A stretch of DNA of 64,000 nucleotides from Mobiluncus curtisii subsp. curtisii ATCC 35241 (GCF_000146285.1 NZ_GL385912.1:1-64000), one strand, 5' to 3'. Positions 1-8,493 are shown, counted from the stretch's first letter. Notes: generated by a model not told the origin, from the sequence alone. Numbers and translations: made by a program.

Positions 1-471
1 GTCTGTAACAAAAGCTGTGTACACGAAACCCGACAAAGTTCTGACATAAGTGATATCCGCGACCCACAGCCGGTTTGGTCTATCTGCAGTGAAATCGCGG
101 TTAACCAAATCCGGGCGTGTATCCGGGCGGGGTGAAGGCCGGGTAGTAACTGGTCTACGTCCCCTACGCGCCCCGCAAATCCCGGTCAGGCGCATCAACC
201 TGCCAGTCTGTTCCCGCCCGATAGCAAACCCCGCCCGGCGCATAGCGTGCCAGATTTTACGAATCCCGTAAACACGGTAATTCTGGTCGAAAATCTTTAC
301 GATTTCCTCGATTAACAAGGCATCTCTCAATTGCCTAGCGCTCACTTTTCGGGTCTTTGCCGCCCGGTAACCACGTGGCGTGATAAAGCCCCCAACCGTG
401 TGTTCTCTCATAACCCGGCAAATACGCTCGACCGAGAAACAATCACGATACTGGTCAATAAACGCAATCAT
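1..471 (-). CDS. IS3-family transposase orfB (integrase core), partial at window edge
   Basis: Open from ATG at 469-471 (overlapping the orfA TGA as ATGA) to position 1 without a stop. The translation starts MIAFIDQYRDCFSVERICRV, the usual helical N-terminus with an HTH_21-like part (YRVYGIRKIWHAMRRAGF). It then enters the RNase H-fold integrase core at NRLWVADITYVRT, whose Asp is the first acidic residue of the DDE triad; the window ends shortly after (GFVYTAFVTD). The second Asp and the Glu are outside. It needs a frameshifted OrfAB fusion for full activity in this family, which the damaged orfA would prevent. Confidence 0.85.
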   Translation of the reverse strand, partial: MIAFIDQYRDCFSVERICRVMREHTVGGFITPRGYRAAKTRKVSARQLRDALLIEEIVKIFDQNYRVYGIRKIWHAMRRAGFAIGREQTGRLMRLTGICGARRGRRPVTTRPSPRPDTRPDLVNRDFTADRPNRLWVADITYVRTLSGFVYTAFVTD

Positions 472-789
472 TTCATCCCGGGATGGTCGAGTTCTTTGGC
501 GAAAAAAGCCGATGCGAGCTTCAAAATCTCGTTCGTACGTTTAAGCTCTGCGTTTTCTTTACGCAACCGCCTTATCTCGGCAGATTCCTCTCGAGTGACC
601 CCGGGGTCTTTCTCCCTGGTCTATCTCGGCTTGAACAACCCAGCGACGCAGTGATTCCCGGCTGACACCGAGTTTCAGTCCGATATCGCTGATAACCGCC
701 CATCTCGAAACCCCAGAATCGTCTCGAAGCCGGTCAAACACCAACCCAACAGCACAATCCCTAAACTCCCGCGAATACTTCCAAGGCAT
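468..789 (-). pseudogene. IS3-family transposase orfA, frameshifted
   Basis: The first part (789 to about 605) encodes a helix-turn-helix domain with the family's GLKLGVSRESLRRWVVQAE segment. Reading then shifts: the expected leucine-zipper part (VTREESAEIRRLRKENAELK, then RTNEILKLASAFFAKELD) continues in another frame to a TGA at 468-470. The shift lies at the 8-bp run CCCCGGGG (599-606). Removing one C restores ERPGVTREE, the family reading. The unshifted frame stops at 559. A full orfA would be about 107 residues. The extra base would prevent a full-length OrfA. This site is not the usual A-rich slippery sequence near the orfA-orfB junction used for programmed frameshifting, so I read it as a mutation, though a sequencing error is possible. 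Confidence 0.8.
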
Positions 790-810
790 GAAACAACCCT
801 CACAAAAAAC

Positions 811-836
811 CTAGGAACAAAACCCGGGACGCTTCA
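811..836 (-). repeat. Terminal inverted repeat (left tip) of the IS3-type element
   Basis: On the minus strand the element begins TGAAGCGTCCCGGGTTTTG and continues with TTCCTAGG. The TGA tip and GC-rich start followed by T-rich sequence fit IS3-family ends. The matching right repeat is outside the window, so the boundary is inferred from this tip and its distance (about 47 bp) to the orfA start. Confidence 0.6.
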
Positions 837-854
837 ATTAAACTTGTACGCGAA

Positions 855-927
855 GCGCTCGTAGCTCAATGGATAGAGCATCTGACTACGGATCAGAAGG
901 TTGGGGGTTCGAGTCCCTTCGGGCGCG
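855..927 (+). tRNA. tRNA-Arg (anticodon ACG)
   Basis: A 73-nt cloverleaf. The acceptor stem GCGCTCG pairs with CGGGCGC (one T-G wobble) and is followed by discriminator G. The D arm contains TAGCTCAATGGATAGAGCA. The anticodon arm is TCTGA-CTACGGA-TCAGA, giving ACG. The T arm is GGGGG-TTCGAGT-CCCTT. The ACG anticodon is normally edited to ICG and reads CGU, CGC and CGA. CCA is not encoded. The IS element ends 18 bp upstream, so promoter sequence for this tRNA lies within or very near the IS tip. Confidence 0.95.
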
Positions 928-1228
928 CTGCTGAATGATTTTCACCGTCTTGGCGCAGTGTCGTTTTCCCGTTTCCTGGTTTTTCAGTCTGTTTGCGTGT
1001 GCCAGTGCCAGCAACGAATGCGCAACCCGTGGAATAACTTGCCAGGCACGGACTCAAATACCCCTTAAAGCCTGACGAGGCGAACAAACCCCACCGACCT
1101 TGTGCAGCCAGAGCCCGACGCTTGTGCCACCTCCCGAACGCGCTACCACCCCCCAAAACCGCCTACTGTAACATGAAAATATATGCATTCTCTGGATGCG
1201 GACTACAGGGGGACAAAGAAGGGTATAC

Positions 1229-1243
1229 GCATAATTATTCAAA
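1229..1243 (+). promoter_or_regulatory. Possible ArgR-type operator (ARG box) upstream of arcD
   Basis: The sequence GCATAATTATTCAAA resembles the ARG-box consensus TGAATwwwwATTCA: the right half ATTCA is perfect and the left half reads CGCAT, matching at G, A and T. It lies about 35-50 bp upstream of the TACAAT -10 hexamer, where a bound regulator could activate rather than block. ArgR-type proteins activate catabolic arc genes in some Gram-positives (established), and the downstream genes are for arginine breakdown. That this box works is inference from one site. Confidence 0.4.
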
Positions 1244-1278
1244 TTTGGAAATCCCTCGATTTACGTGTGAACAGGTAA

Positions 1279-1284
1279 TACAAT
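1279..1284 (+). promoter_or_regulatory. Candidate -10 hexamer of the arcD promoter
   Basis: TACAAT within GGTAATACAATG, about 110 bp before the arcD start. No good TTGACA-like -35 sits 17 bp upstream, which would suit an activator-dependent promoter. A single visual match. Confidence 0.35.
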
Positions 1285-1394
1285 GAATTAGTGCGAAAAA
1301 TAACAGATGTTTTTAGGGCAGCGGCAATGGGGCGCATACCCCGAGAACGCTGTTTTCGAGACCGCACACTTCACTCCATATAGAAGGGTAAAGA

Positions 1395-2918
1395 ATGAGC
1401 AACGACAATGCTGTTGCGGAAACAGAGGAAGTTAAGCTTCCCCTATTCCCGTTGATTGCTTTTGGTATAGGTTCCATGGTTGGAGCGGGTATCTTCGGGA
1501 TACCGAGCCAGATGGCTGGCAAAGCGGCGCCGGGACCGCTGTTGATAGGTTGGTTGATTACCGGCATCGGTATGCTGATGCTGGCTTTCGTGTTCCAATC
1601 TCTGGCAACAACTCGTCCAGACATCACTGGTGGTGTTTATGGCTACGCACGCGAAGGTCTGGGCAACTTCGGCGGCTTTATGTCCGCCTGGTCATACTGG
1701 TTATCGGCTTGGGCCGGCAACCTCTCTTACATTGCCTTTTTCACGTCAGCTCTGGGTGGATTCGCGGTATTCTCCGGCTTGATGCAAGGAGATTCCGTTT
1801 CTATCGCGGGGTTGATATTCGGTCTGGTCTGCCTGTGGTTGATTCACTTCCTGATTTTGGCCGGTATCCGTACCGCAGCGTTCGTGAACACGATTGTTAC
1901 CGCGGTTAAGATTATTCCGATTGTTGTCTTTATCATCTGTGCTGCTGTGGCTTTCAAGGTCGGTTTCTTTACGGCTGACTTCTGGGGCAACGTGGTGCAG
2001 GTTGGTCCCGAGGGCGAAGAAGTCGGGCTTGGTCCGGTGATGGCTCAGGTTTCCCACATGATGCTGGTTACGGTTTGGGTGTTCATCGGTATCGAAGGTG
2101 CTTCGGTGTACTCCACTCGTGCCAAGAAGTCCAGCGATGTGGCCAAGGCTACGGTTATCGCTTTCCTTACCGTGCTGGCATTGCTGGTATTTGTGAACGT
2201 CCTGTCCTACGGCTTGATGGCCCAGCCCGAGTTGGCTGGACTCGCCGATCCGTCCATGGGCGGTGCGATGGCGGCTGCGGTCGGTCCTTGGGGTGCCGGA
2301 TTCATCAACATTGCGGTGCTAATCTCCGTGGCTGGCGCTATGCTGACCTGGGTCATGCTGGCCTCCGAGATTCTATTCGTGCCGGCAGCTGACCACAACA
2401 TCATGGCGGCCTTTGGCAAGACGAACCGGAAAGGCTCCCCGACAGTTTCGCTGTGGGTGACCAACATTGTGTCTTCCATTGTCTACATCATCATGATTTT
2501 GGGCTTTGCCTCGAGCTACACCGACTTGATTACCATCGCGGCCTCGCTGATTATTCCGTGCTACGTGATTTCGGCAATCTACCAGATTATTCAGACCTCG
2601 CATGGACGCAACGAAGCGGAAGGTGTGAAGTCTTCTAAGGGCTACCGGATGTGCGTTGGCGTCATCGCTACCGTCTACACGGTCTGGTTGCTGTGGGCTG
2701 GCGGCATCGGGCTGCTGTTCCTCAACGGTTTGCTGTGGTTGATTGGCTCCCCGCTGTATTACAAGGGACGTAAGGAACAATATCCTGACCGGCCGGCTTT
2801 CCAGGGTAAAGACAAGATTTTGCTGGGCGTGGCTGTAGCTTTCACGGTACTGCTGATTATCTGGGTCACCGTATTCAAGGGTGACTTCATCAGCGCTATG
2901 TTCTGGAACGGTCTGTAA
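1395..2918 (+). CDS. arcD: Arginine:ornithine antiporter, APC superfamily
   Basis: A 507-residue polytopic membrane protein of the basic amino acid/polyamine antiporter group. The N-terminus has the substrate-site signature GIGSMVGAGIFGIPSQMAG (about residues 24-42), typical of APC exchangers, followed by about 12-13 hydrophobic segments. It should import arginine and export ornithine electroneutrally, feeding the deiminase pathway without energy cost. The start ATG has a GAAGGG site 5-6 nt upstream. It precedes arcA on the same strand by 239 bp, a gap containing a strong inverted repeat, so it may be transcribed with, but set at a different level from, the enzymes. Lysine or another basic amino acid cannot be excluded as substrate, but the neighbours argue for arginine. 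Confidence 0.88.
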   Translation: MSNDNAVAETEEVKLPLFPLIAFGIGSMVGAGIFGIPSQMAGKAAPGPLLIGWLITGIGMLMLAFVFQSLATTRPDITGGVYGYAREGLGNFGGFMSAWSYWLSAWAGNLSYIAFFTSALGGFAVFSGLMQGDSVSIAGLIFGLVCLWLIHFLILAGIRTAAFVNTIVTAVKIIPIVVFIICAAVAFKVGFFTADFWGNVVQVGPEGEEVGLGPVMAQVSHMMLVTVWVFIGIEGASVYSTRAKKSSDVAKATVIAFLTVLALLVFVNVLSYGLMAQPELAGLADPSMGGAMAAAVGPWGAGFINIAVLISVAGAMLTWVMLASEILFVPAADHNIMAAFGKTNRKGSPTVSLWVTNIVSSIVYIIMILGFASSYTDLITIAASLIIPCYVISAIYQIIQTSHGRNEAEGVKSSKGYRMCVGVIATVYTVWLLWAGGIGLLFLNGLLWLIGSPLYYKGRKEQYPDRPAFQGKDKILLGVAVAFTVLLIIWVTVFKGDFISAMFWNGL

Positions 2919-2942
2919 AGACTACCGACAATTGAATCTTGC

Positions 2943-3004
2943 GTTTTCTTTGGCGATGGCTCGGTGAGGTCACCCGACCGACCCGGGACATCGCCAAAGA
3001 AAAC
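2943..3004 (+). terminator. Perfect 16-bp inverted repeat between arcD and arcA
   Basis: GTTTTCTTTGGCGATG (2943-2958) is exactly complementary to CATCGCCAAAGAAAAC (2989-3004). The 30-nt loop can itself pair through TCGGT and ACCGA. It starts 25 bp after the arcD stop. There is no T-run after the right arm, so it is not a textbook intrinsic terminator on the plus strand. It could act as an mRNA-stabilising or attenuating stem-loop. Confidence 0.6.
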
Positions 3005-3157
3005 CTCTTGAAAGATAATTTCATATCCACACAGCATGAGGACTAAAGGGGTCCTCTCGGCTCGGTTCGTACACTTGTACCGATGACTATAAGTCTTCGC
3101 GCCCTGAGGCGACCTGCGTACGTACCAAAACAACGATTACGTTAGGAAGGAATCAAT

Positions 3158-4411
3158 ATGAACAACAAAGTTGGTGTTTACTCTGAGGCAGGGGTTCTGC
3201 GTACTGTGATGGTTTGCAGGCCTGATTTAGCTCATAAGCGGCTAACTCCTGAAAACTGCTCGGACCTACTATTCGATGATGTCTTGTGGGTCGAAGAAGC
3301 GCAGAAGCACCACGATGACTTCGTGGCTCAGATGAAGGCCCGCGACATCGAAGTACTCGATATGCAGGTCATGCTGAGCGAAATCCTGGATAACAAGGAA
3401 GCTCGCAAGTTTATCCTGGATCGCCGTGTCGCCGACGACATGGTTAACCCCATCGTCGCCAAGGACTTCCGTGATTACTTCACGGAAATGGACTCCAAGG
3501 AACTGGCACGTTACCTCATCGGCGGTATCAACCTCGATGAGATTCCCGATGAAGTCGGCGGCGTGTACAAGAAAGCTGTGACCCCTGACGGTTACAACCT
3601 GCACGACTGGATTTTCAATCCGCTGCCCAATACTCAGTTCACTCGTGACAACTCCGCTTGGGTGTTCAATGGCGTGTCCCTGAACCCGATGTACTGGCAG
3701 GCTCGCCGTCAGGAGACCCTCCTGACTCACGCGATTTACCAGTACCACCCGCGTTTCGCTAACGAGGACTTTAACATCTGGTTCGGCGCTGACCCAGACA
3801 AGAAGTGGCACCCCAACACCTTCATCGAAGGCGGCGACGTGATGCCTCTGAAGGATGGTGTGCTGCTGGTCGGCATGGGCGAGCGTACCTCGCTCAACGC
3901 CACTACGGAGCTGGCCAAGGAATTGTTCGCCAAGAAGGCTGCTGAGCGCGTCATCGTGGCGCGTATTCCGCGGACTCGTGCGGCAATGCACCTGGACACC
4001 ATCTTTACGTTCTGCTCCGAGGACGTCGTAAACGCTTACATGCCTTACGTCGACAATACTTGGACCTTCTCGCTGCGTCCTGATGAGTCCAAGTCCAGCG
4101 GCGTCGACATTCGCCGCGACGGCACGAAGCTGGTCGACACCTTGAACGAAGCGCTGGGCGTGAAGTTCCATGTCTGCCCCACCGGCGGCGACTACTTCAA
4201 CGTCGAACGCGAACAGTGGAACGACGCGAACAACACCCTGGCTATTGCACCGGGGGTTGTGATGGGCTACCGCTCCAACATCGAGACCAACAAGAACCTG
4301 CGCAATGCTGGTATCGAGGTCCTCGAGATTGACGGCGCCGAACTCGGTCGTGGCCGCGGTGGCTCGCGTTGCATGAGCTGCCCGATTGCTCGCGACCCGC
4401 TCTACAAGTAG
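3158..4411 (+). CDS. arcA: Arginine deiminase
   Basis: 417 residues, the usual length. It hydrolyses arginine to citrulline and ammonia in the cytoplasm, the first step of the ADI pathway. Family landmarks are present in order: FTRDN (residues 161-165) with the substrate-binding Asp, FIEGGDV (222-228) with the catalytic Glu, MHLDTIF with catalytic His278 and Asp280, and the C-terminal CMSCP motif whose Cys405 is the nucleophile. The start ATG follows an AGGAAGGA site. The downstream carbamoyltransferase begins 190 bp later, after a GC-rich inverted repeat and T-run. Function is clear from motifs and from the arcD-A-B-C order. Confidence 0.97.
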   Translation: MNNKVGVYSEAGVLRTVMVCRPDLAHKRLTPENCSDLLFDDVLWVEEAQKHHDDFVAQMKARDIEVLDMQVMLSEILDNKEARKFILDRRVADDMVNPIVAKDFRDYFTEMDSKELARYLIGGINLDEIPDEVGGVYKKAVTPDGYNLHDWIFNPLPNTQFTRDNSAWVFNGVSLNPMYWQARRQETLLTHAIYQYHPRFANEDFNIWFGADPDKKWHPNTFIEGGDVMPLKDGVLLVGMGERTSLNATTELAKELFAKKAAERVIVARIPRTRAAMHLDTIFTFCSEDVVNAYMPYVDNTWTFSLRPDESKSSGVDIRRDGTKLVDTLNEALGVKFHVCPTGGDYFNVEREQWNDANNTLAIAPGVVMGYRSNIETNKNLRNAGIEVLEIDGAELGRGRGGSRCMSCPIARDPLYK

Positions 4412-4444
4412 AGCCACTCGTAAGCGGTTATAAGTTTCCCCTCC

Positions 4445-4494
4445 GGGCTGCCTCGGAGGTTATCAACGGGGCAGCCCACGGGGGTATGTTTTTT
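4445..4494 (+). terminator. Possible partial terminator between arcA and arcB
   Basis: GGGCTGCC (4445-4452) pairs with GGCAGCCC (4470-4477) across a 17-nt loop. A run of six T residues follows 11 bp after the stem. The loop offers an alternative pairing (CTCCG with CGGAG). This is an imperfect rho-independent shape that could lower read-through into arcB. Confidence 0.4.
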
Positions 4495-4601
4495 CTGGCC
4501 GGTAACCGTAGCGGTGCTGTTATGGTACTATCCAGAAATTTGGAGATTATTCTCCACGCATTACCCATCAACAAGAAAAAACCTATTTGAAAGGAAAACC
4601 C

Positions 4602-5603
4602 ATGACTGATTTTCACGGTCGTCACTTTTTGAAAGAACTCGACTTTACTCCTGCCGAGTGGCTGGAACTGCTCGAGCTGGCTGCTGAACTGAAAGCCGCG
4701 AAGAAAGAAGGTCGCGAAGTTCAGTACCTGAAGAACAAGAACATTGCTCTGATTTTCGAAAAGACTTCGACCCGTACCCGCTGCTCTTTTGAAGTTGCTG
4801 CCTACGATCAGGGCGCTCACGTAACCTATCTGGATCCCTCCGGCTCTCAGATGGGTCACAAGGAGTCTATTGAGGATACTGCCCGCGTGTTGGGTCGTTT
4901 CTATGACGGTATCGAATACCGTGGTGACTCCCAGCACAAGGTAGATGTCCTGGCTGAAATGTCCGGCGTGCCGGTGTGGAACGGCTTGACCGATGCTTGG
5001 CACCCCACCCAGATGCTGTGTGACATGCTGACCATGCACGAGCAGAGCGGCAAGCCTTACAACGAGATTTCTTTCGCTTACGTGGGCGACTCCCGCTTCA
5101 ACATGGCTAACTCTCTGTTGATTTCCGGCGCGATGCTGGGAATGGACGTGCGGATTGTGGCTCCTAAGGAACTGTGGAACTCCCCGGAGATTATTGCTAA
5201 GGCTGAAGAAATCGCCAAGCAGACCGGTGCCAAGATCCTGCACACCGAGAGCGTTGATGAAGGCGTCAAGGGCGTGGACTTCGTCTACACCGATATTTGG
5301 GTTTCCATGGGTGAGCCGAAGGAAGTTTGGGATGAACGCATCAAGCTGCTGAAGCCCTACCAGGTGAACGCTGAACTGATGGCCAAGACTGGTAACCCGA
5401 ACACCAAGTTCCTGCACTGCTTGCCGTCTTTCCATGACCGCCACACGACCGTTGGTGAAGACATCTACCAGAAGTACGGCTTGGACGGTATGGAAGTAAC
5501 CGACGATGTCTTTAACGGTGAATGCTCCGTGGTGTTCGATCAGGCCGAAAACCGGATGCACACGATTAAAGCCGTAATGGTGGCGACGCTAGGAGAGAAG
5601 TAA
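4602..5603 (+). CDS. arcB: Ornithine carbamoyltransferase, catabolic
   Basis: 333 residues from the ATG at 4602, chosen because AAAGGA lies just upstream and the reading then begins [15 protein letters not shown] as in the family. It converts citrulline and phosphate to ornithine and carbamoyl phosphate in the direction used by the ADI pathway. The carbamoyl-phosphate loop STRTR is at residues 56-60, DAWHPTQ follows in the middle, and the ornithine-side HCLP motif is at 272-275. arcC starts 3 bp after its stop, so the two are surely co-transcribed. Sequence alone does not separate catabolic from anabolic enzymes; the assignment to arcB comes from the neighbours. Confidence 0.95.
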   Translation: MTDFHGRHFLKELDFTPAEWLELLELAAELKAAKKEGREVQYLKNKNIALIFEKTSTRTRCSFEVAAYDQGAHVTYLDPSGSQMGHKESIEDTARVLGRFYDGIEYRGDSQHKVDVLAEMSGVPVWNGLTDAWHPTQMLCDMLTMHEQSGKPYNEISFAYVGDSRFNMANSLLISGAMLGMDVRIVAPKELWNSPEIIAKAEEIAKQTGAKILHTESVDEGVKGVDFVYTDIWVSMGEPKEVWDERIKLLKPYQVNAELMAKTGNPNTKFLHCLPSFHDRHTTVGEDIYQKYGLDGMEVTDDVFNGECSVVFDQAENRMHTIKAVMVATLGEK

Positions 5604-5606
5604 GAG

Positions 5607-6566
5607 ATGCGTATAGTTATTGCTTTGGGCGGCAACGCCCTGCTGCGCCGTGGAGAAAAGCCGGATTCCGCCACGCAGATTGCTAACGTTGAGCTGGCAG
5701 TGCAGAAACTCGCGCCCTTGGCGGAAGAACATGAAGTGGTTATCACCCACGGTAATGGTCCCCAGGTTGGCGTGTTGGCTTTGCAGTCAGCTAACGATCC
5801 GAATCTGACCCAGCCCTATCCTTTCGATACTTTGGGTGCACAAACCCAGGGCATGATTGGTTACTGGCTGTTGCAGTCTCTGCAGAATAACCTTCCGGGG
5901 CGGCATGTGGCTTCTTTCGTGAACCAGACTCTGGTTTTGGCTGGAGACCCTGCATTCGATAACCCGACCAAGTTCGTAGGCCAGGTTTACAACAAGGAAG
6001 AATCCGAAGAGCTGGCGAAGTCTCGTGGCTGGATAATGAAAGCTGACGGAGAGTACTTCCGTCGCGTTGTCGGCTCGCCTAAGCCGCAGCGTGTGGTAGA
6101 GACCCGGTTGATTCGCCGGATGCTCGACATTGGCGCTGTCGTGGTCTGCGCGGGTGGCGGCGGTATTCCTGTCGTCCGTAATGAAAAGGGCAAGCTGCAG
6201 GGCGTGGAGGCAGTAATCGACAAAGATTTGACTGCCGCGACCCTGGCCGAGCACCTGGATGCCGATTTCCTGATGATTTTGACCGATGTTCCCGCTGTAA
6301 TGGAGAACTTCGGCACTCCCGAGCAAAAGGAAATTCACCGGGCCAGCCCTGCCGCTATGCGCGCAGGTGGCTTCCCCGCCGGCTCTATGGGGCCGAAGGT
6401 CGAAGCAGCTTGCCGCTTTGTCGAGCTGACCGGTGATGTTGCTGCGATTGGGCAGCTCAGCGATGCTCAAAAGATTATCGCGGGTGAATCTGGCACCATC
6501 ATTACCCCCGGCGGTAATTACAGTGGTCCCGATGAGATTACCCGTCGCGACTGCAAGAAGATGTAG
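5607..6566 (+). CDS. arcC: Carbamate kinase
   Basis: 319 residues of the amino acid kinase fold. It transfers phosphate from carbamoyl phosphate to ADP, the ATP-yielding last step of arginine fermentation. The N-terminal ALGGNALLRRGE phosphate loop and the VVITHGNGPQVG segment are diagnostic, and the AGGGGIPVV segment near residue 190 belongs to the nucleotide site. It begins 3 bp after arcB with GGAGAGAAG as ribosome-binding site, and is followed by two hairpins (6573-6593 and 6634-6665) that close the unit. Confidence 0.96.
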   Translation: MRIVIALGGNALLRRGEKPDSATQIANVELAVQKLAPLAEEHEVVITHGNGPQVGVLALQSANDPNLTQPYPFDTLGAQTQGMIGYWLLQSLQNNLPGRHVASFVNQTLVLAGDPAFDNPTKFVGQVYNKEESEELAKSRGWIMKADGEYFRRVVGSPKPQRVVETRLIRRMLDIGAVVVCAGGGGIPVVRNEKGKLQGVEAVIDKDLTAATLAEHLDADFLMILTDVPAVMENFGTPEQKEIHRASPAAMRAGGFPAGSMGPKVEAACRFVELTGDVAAIGQLSDAQKIIAGESGTIITPGGNYSGPDEITRRDCKKM

Positions 6567-6572
6567 TACCAA

Positions 6573-6593
6573 GATGGTGCGGCTGTCACCATC
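6573..6593 (+). terminator. Short hairpin just after arcC
   Basis: GATGGTG (6573-6579) pairs with CACCATC (6587-6593) across a 7-nt loop, extended by one A-T pair. It starts 7 bp after the arcC stop. There is no T-run, so termination here would be weak. Confidence 0.4.
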
Positions 6594-6633
6594 TCGGAAG
6601 GCTTGAAAACGCCTTTCGTTGCGAATAATCTGT

Positions 6634-6665
6634 ATTCGCGGGGAAGCTTAGGCTTCCCCGCGAAT
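6634..6665 (+). terminator. Strong hairpin ending the arginine catabolic unit
   Basis: ATTCGCGGGGAAGC pairs perfectly with GCTTCCCCGCGAAT across the 4-nt loop TTAG, a 14-bp stem. Only a short ATTT follows on the plus strand. The stem strength and position about 70 bp after arcC make it the likely 3' boundary. Confidence 0.6.
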
Positions 6666-6814
6666 CGCATTTAACTGCATGAACCACAAGGCCTTCGACC
6701 TGATTTGGTAGCGTAACTCAAAAATGAAATAGTTTAGGATTATAGCGTTTGCAGATGCAGTCAAGAGTGCGATGGACTTGGATAAGGGCATCCGGTGGAT
6801 CCGCGGGGAGGACA

Positions 6815-7780
6815 ATGCTAACCGGTATGGAACGAACCGAACTGGAAAAATTTTCACCGCAGGTCAATTTGCCCGCGGACTTCGTAACTTTTTGGAGCAA
6901 CACGCTGCAGGACTCTCGTCAGATTCCAGCACATATTCAACTGCAACAGGTCAATACCCCGATAGAGACCGTCGAATTTTACGATGTGACCTTTCCCGGA
7001 TTTGCCGGGGAGAGCATCAAAGGTTGGTTGGCAGGAGCGCCTGGATTTACCAAGTGTGAAGGTCAACCCCTCATCGTGGAGTACCTCGGCTACGGTGTGG
7101 GGCGTGGGGTACCCGGAGAACGCCTGTTCTGGCCTTCTGCCGGTTACGTGCATCTCATTATGGACAGTCGCGGTCAAGGTGGAGACTGCGGCACCGGGGG
7201 AGCCACTCCTGACCCGCATCCAGCCCCTCCACACGCCTTCGGGTTCTTTACCCTGGGCATCGAAAATCGTGAAACCTATTATTTTCGCCGTCTGATAACT
7301 GACGCCCACCGAGCTATTGATGCCGCAGCGACCTTAAACTTTATCGACCCGAAACGAATTTTTGTAGCTGGAGCGTCCCAAGGCGGAACCTTGGCGGTTT
7401 GTGTCGGAGCGTGGCACCAGGGCGTGCGGGCAGTGTTGTCGGATTTAGCTTTGGGCAACGTAATGTATGGGGTCAGCCATAATAATCACATGCCTTACCG
7501 GGAAGTGCAGCGTTATCTGCGTGCCTATCCGGATCAATACGAGCAGGTAGAAACAACCCTGTCGTATTTTGATGCCGTCAATTTTGCGCGACAAGCCATG
7601 CACCCGGCCTATTTCTCAGTGTCGCTCAGCGATGAGTACGTGCCTCCCGCCTGCACCTACTCAATCTTCAACGAGTGGAGCGGAGATAAATGCCTGGAAG
7701 TGTATCCCTTTAACGAACACGACGACCCGAATCTGCACCACCTGTTAAAGCAACACGCCTGGTTGGAGCAGTTCCACTAA
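6815..7780 (+). CDS. Acetyl esterase, AXE1/cephalosporin-C deacetylase family
   Basis: About 321 residues, alpha/beta hydrolase fold. Family features in order: an N-terminal ELEKFSP..DFVTFW segment, VEFYDVTFPGFAGESIKGW, the RGQGGD loop, the nucleophile motif GASQGG with Ser about residue 188, SLSDEYVPP carrying the acid, and FNEHDD with the catalytic His. Enzymes of this family remove acetyl groups from xylo-oligosaccharides and other acetylated small molecules. No signal peptide is seen, so it acts in the cytoplasm. GGAGGA lies only 2 nt before ATG 6815; ATG 6827 in the same frame is an equally plausible start. Its stop overlaps the convergent neighbour by 4 bp. The natural substrate is unknown. 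Confidence 0.85.
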   Translation: MLTGMERTELEKFSPQVNLPADFVTFWSNTLQDSRQIPAHIQLQQVNTPIETVEFYDVTFPGFAGESIKGWLAGAPGFTKCEGQPLIVEYLGYGVGRGVPGERLFWPSAGYVHLIMDSRGQGGDCGTGGATPDPHPAPPHAFGFFTLGIENRETYYFRRLITDAHRAIDAAATLNFIDPKRIFVAGASQGGTLAVCVGAWHQGVRAVLSDLALGNVMYGVSHNNHMPYREVQRYLRAYPDQYEQVETTLSYFDAVNFARQAMHPAYFSVSLSDEYVPPACTYSIFNEWSGDKCLEVYPFNEHDDPNLHHLLKQHAWLEQFH

Positions 7781-8487
7781 CTTTCTATGGCGTCCCAGTC
7801 CGGGGTGTGCGCTGAAAGCGGAGGTCGCCAATCGGGCGCCGATTGCGGGCTTGCCAGCAGGGCGATTTGGGTATTGACCCCTTTCACCGTATCTAGGGCG
7901 AGTTTACGTCCGGAGATAAACCCCAGCGCTCCGCCAATACCCAGGGGAATGAAACGCCCCACAAGGTGTCCCGAAAGTTTTTTAGAAATCTTTTTCCCCG
8001 CGAACTGAGCCAAAGCCTTATTGGCTGAGCTCAGAGTGGCGGTAGCATTGTTGGCAACTTGAATTCGTGCCCAATTCCAGATGCCCACTCCAGCTTGGTC
8101 ATAGACCACTTTGCTCGCCTCATCCCCAAGGATTGCCGAGAGCACCAAAGTCTTGCGCGCTTCCAAATTTTCGGTGGCAATACCGGAAAGCCGCGCCATA
8201 GTCAACACATAAAGCGCCGTATTGGCAGCAAATACGCTCAGTTCTAGCCCGGTCAAAGCTGCCCCGATTGCCAGCCCGGAGCCAGGAACCGCGGCTCCTG
8301 CCCCCACTCCTGCCGATGCCGTTTGAGATACCCGCACGTAGCGCCGCGTCACCAAATCCATCAGCTCAGGTGTGGAAATCCCCCGATGCTTATCTAGTAG
8401 CCGGGCAACTGTTCGCTCGATATGCCGTTCCGGCAGACCCAACATCGCATCCAGCAGGGCATCAATATTTGGGGAGAGTTTCTGCAT
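7777..8487 (-). CDS. EcsC-like membrane-associated protein of unknown function
   Basis: 236 residues. The centre has a Gly/Ala-rich hydrophobic stretch (AGVGAGAAVPGSGLAIGAAL, then LELSVFAANTALYVLTMARL) and a second near the C-terminus (GRFIPLGIGGALGFISG). The VPGSG-hydrophobic-helix arrangement recalls EcsC-domain proteins, whose biochemical role is unclear; this assignment is tentative. The ATG at 8487 has no ribosome-binding site but lies 6 nt after a TAGATT hexamer, suggesting a leaderless message. It converges on the esterase gene with a 4-bp overlap. Confidence 0.65.
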   Translation of the reverse strand: MQKLSPNIDALLDAMLGLPERHIERTVARLLDKHRGISTPELMDLVTRRYVRVSQTASAGVGAGAAVPGSGLAIGAALTGLELSVFAANTALYVLTMARLSGIATENLEARKTLVLSAILGDEASKVVYDQAGVGIWNWARIQVANNATATLSSANKALAQFAGKKISKKLSGHLVGRFIPLGIGGALGFISGRKLALDTVKGVNTQIALLASPQSAPDWRPPLSAHTPDWDAIES

Positions 8488-8493
8488 ATGACC

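Larger units (their letters stand above)
1..836 (-). mobile_element. Partial IS3-family insertion sequence
   Basis: An IS3-type element read on the minus strand. Its 5' end is at 836, where the minus strand begins TGAAGCGTCCCGGG, a TG-initiated tip of the kind seen in this family. A short helix-turn-helix orfA (468-789) is followed by a DDE integrase-type orfB (471 down to the edge), the two joined by an ATGA overlap. The other end lies outside the window, so target duplication and element length cannot be read. orfA carries a one-base frameshift, so this copy may be inactive. The element stops 18 bp short of a tRNA-Arg gene. Confidence 0.85.
928..1394. other. Gene-free stretch between tRNA-Arg and the arginine catabolic genes
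   Basis: About 470 bp with no convincing gene on either strand. The short minus-strand reading frames here end in the RPKGLEPPTF motif that comes from antisense reading of tRNA genes, so I do not call them. The right part is AT-rich and holds a possible ArgR operator (1229-1243) and a TACAAT -10 hexamer (1279-1284). A GAAGGGT ribosome-binding site sits at 1383-1389 just before arcD. The left part (about 940-1180) shows nothing I can name. Confidence 0.7.

Noticed and set aside
1-930. Genomic island inserted at tRNA-Arg
   Set aside because: An IS ends 18 bp upstream of the tRNA, but no integrase or duplicated tRNA 3' end is visible and genes to the right are housekeeping.
893-1156. Minus-strand frame of 87 codons ending RPKGLEPPTF
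   Set aside because: This ending is produced by reading tRNA-Arg backwards; it is a common spurious protein in databases.
3269-4417. Long antisense frame (382 codons) opposite arcA
   Set aside because: It mirrors the codon bias of arcA, has no recognisable domain or ribosome-binding site, and similar mirrors lie opposite arcB and arcC.
4428-5561. Antisense frame of 377 codons opposite arcB
   Set aside because: Shadow of the arcB coding pattern; the sense strand carries unambiguous carbamoyltransferase motifs.
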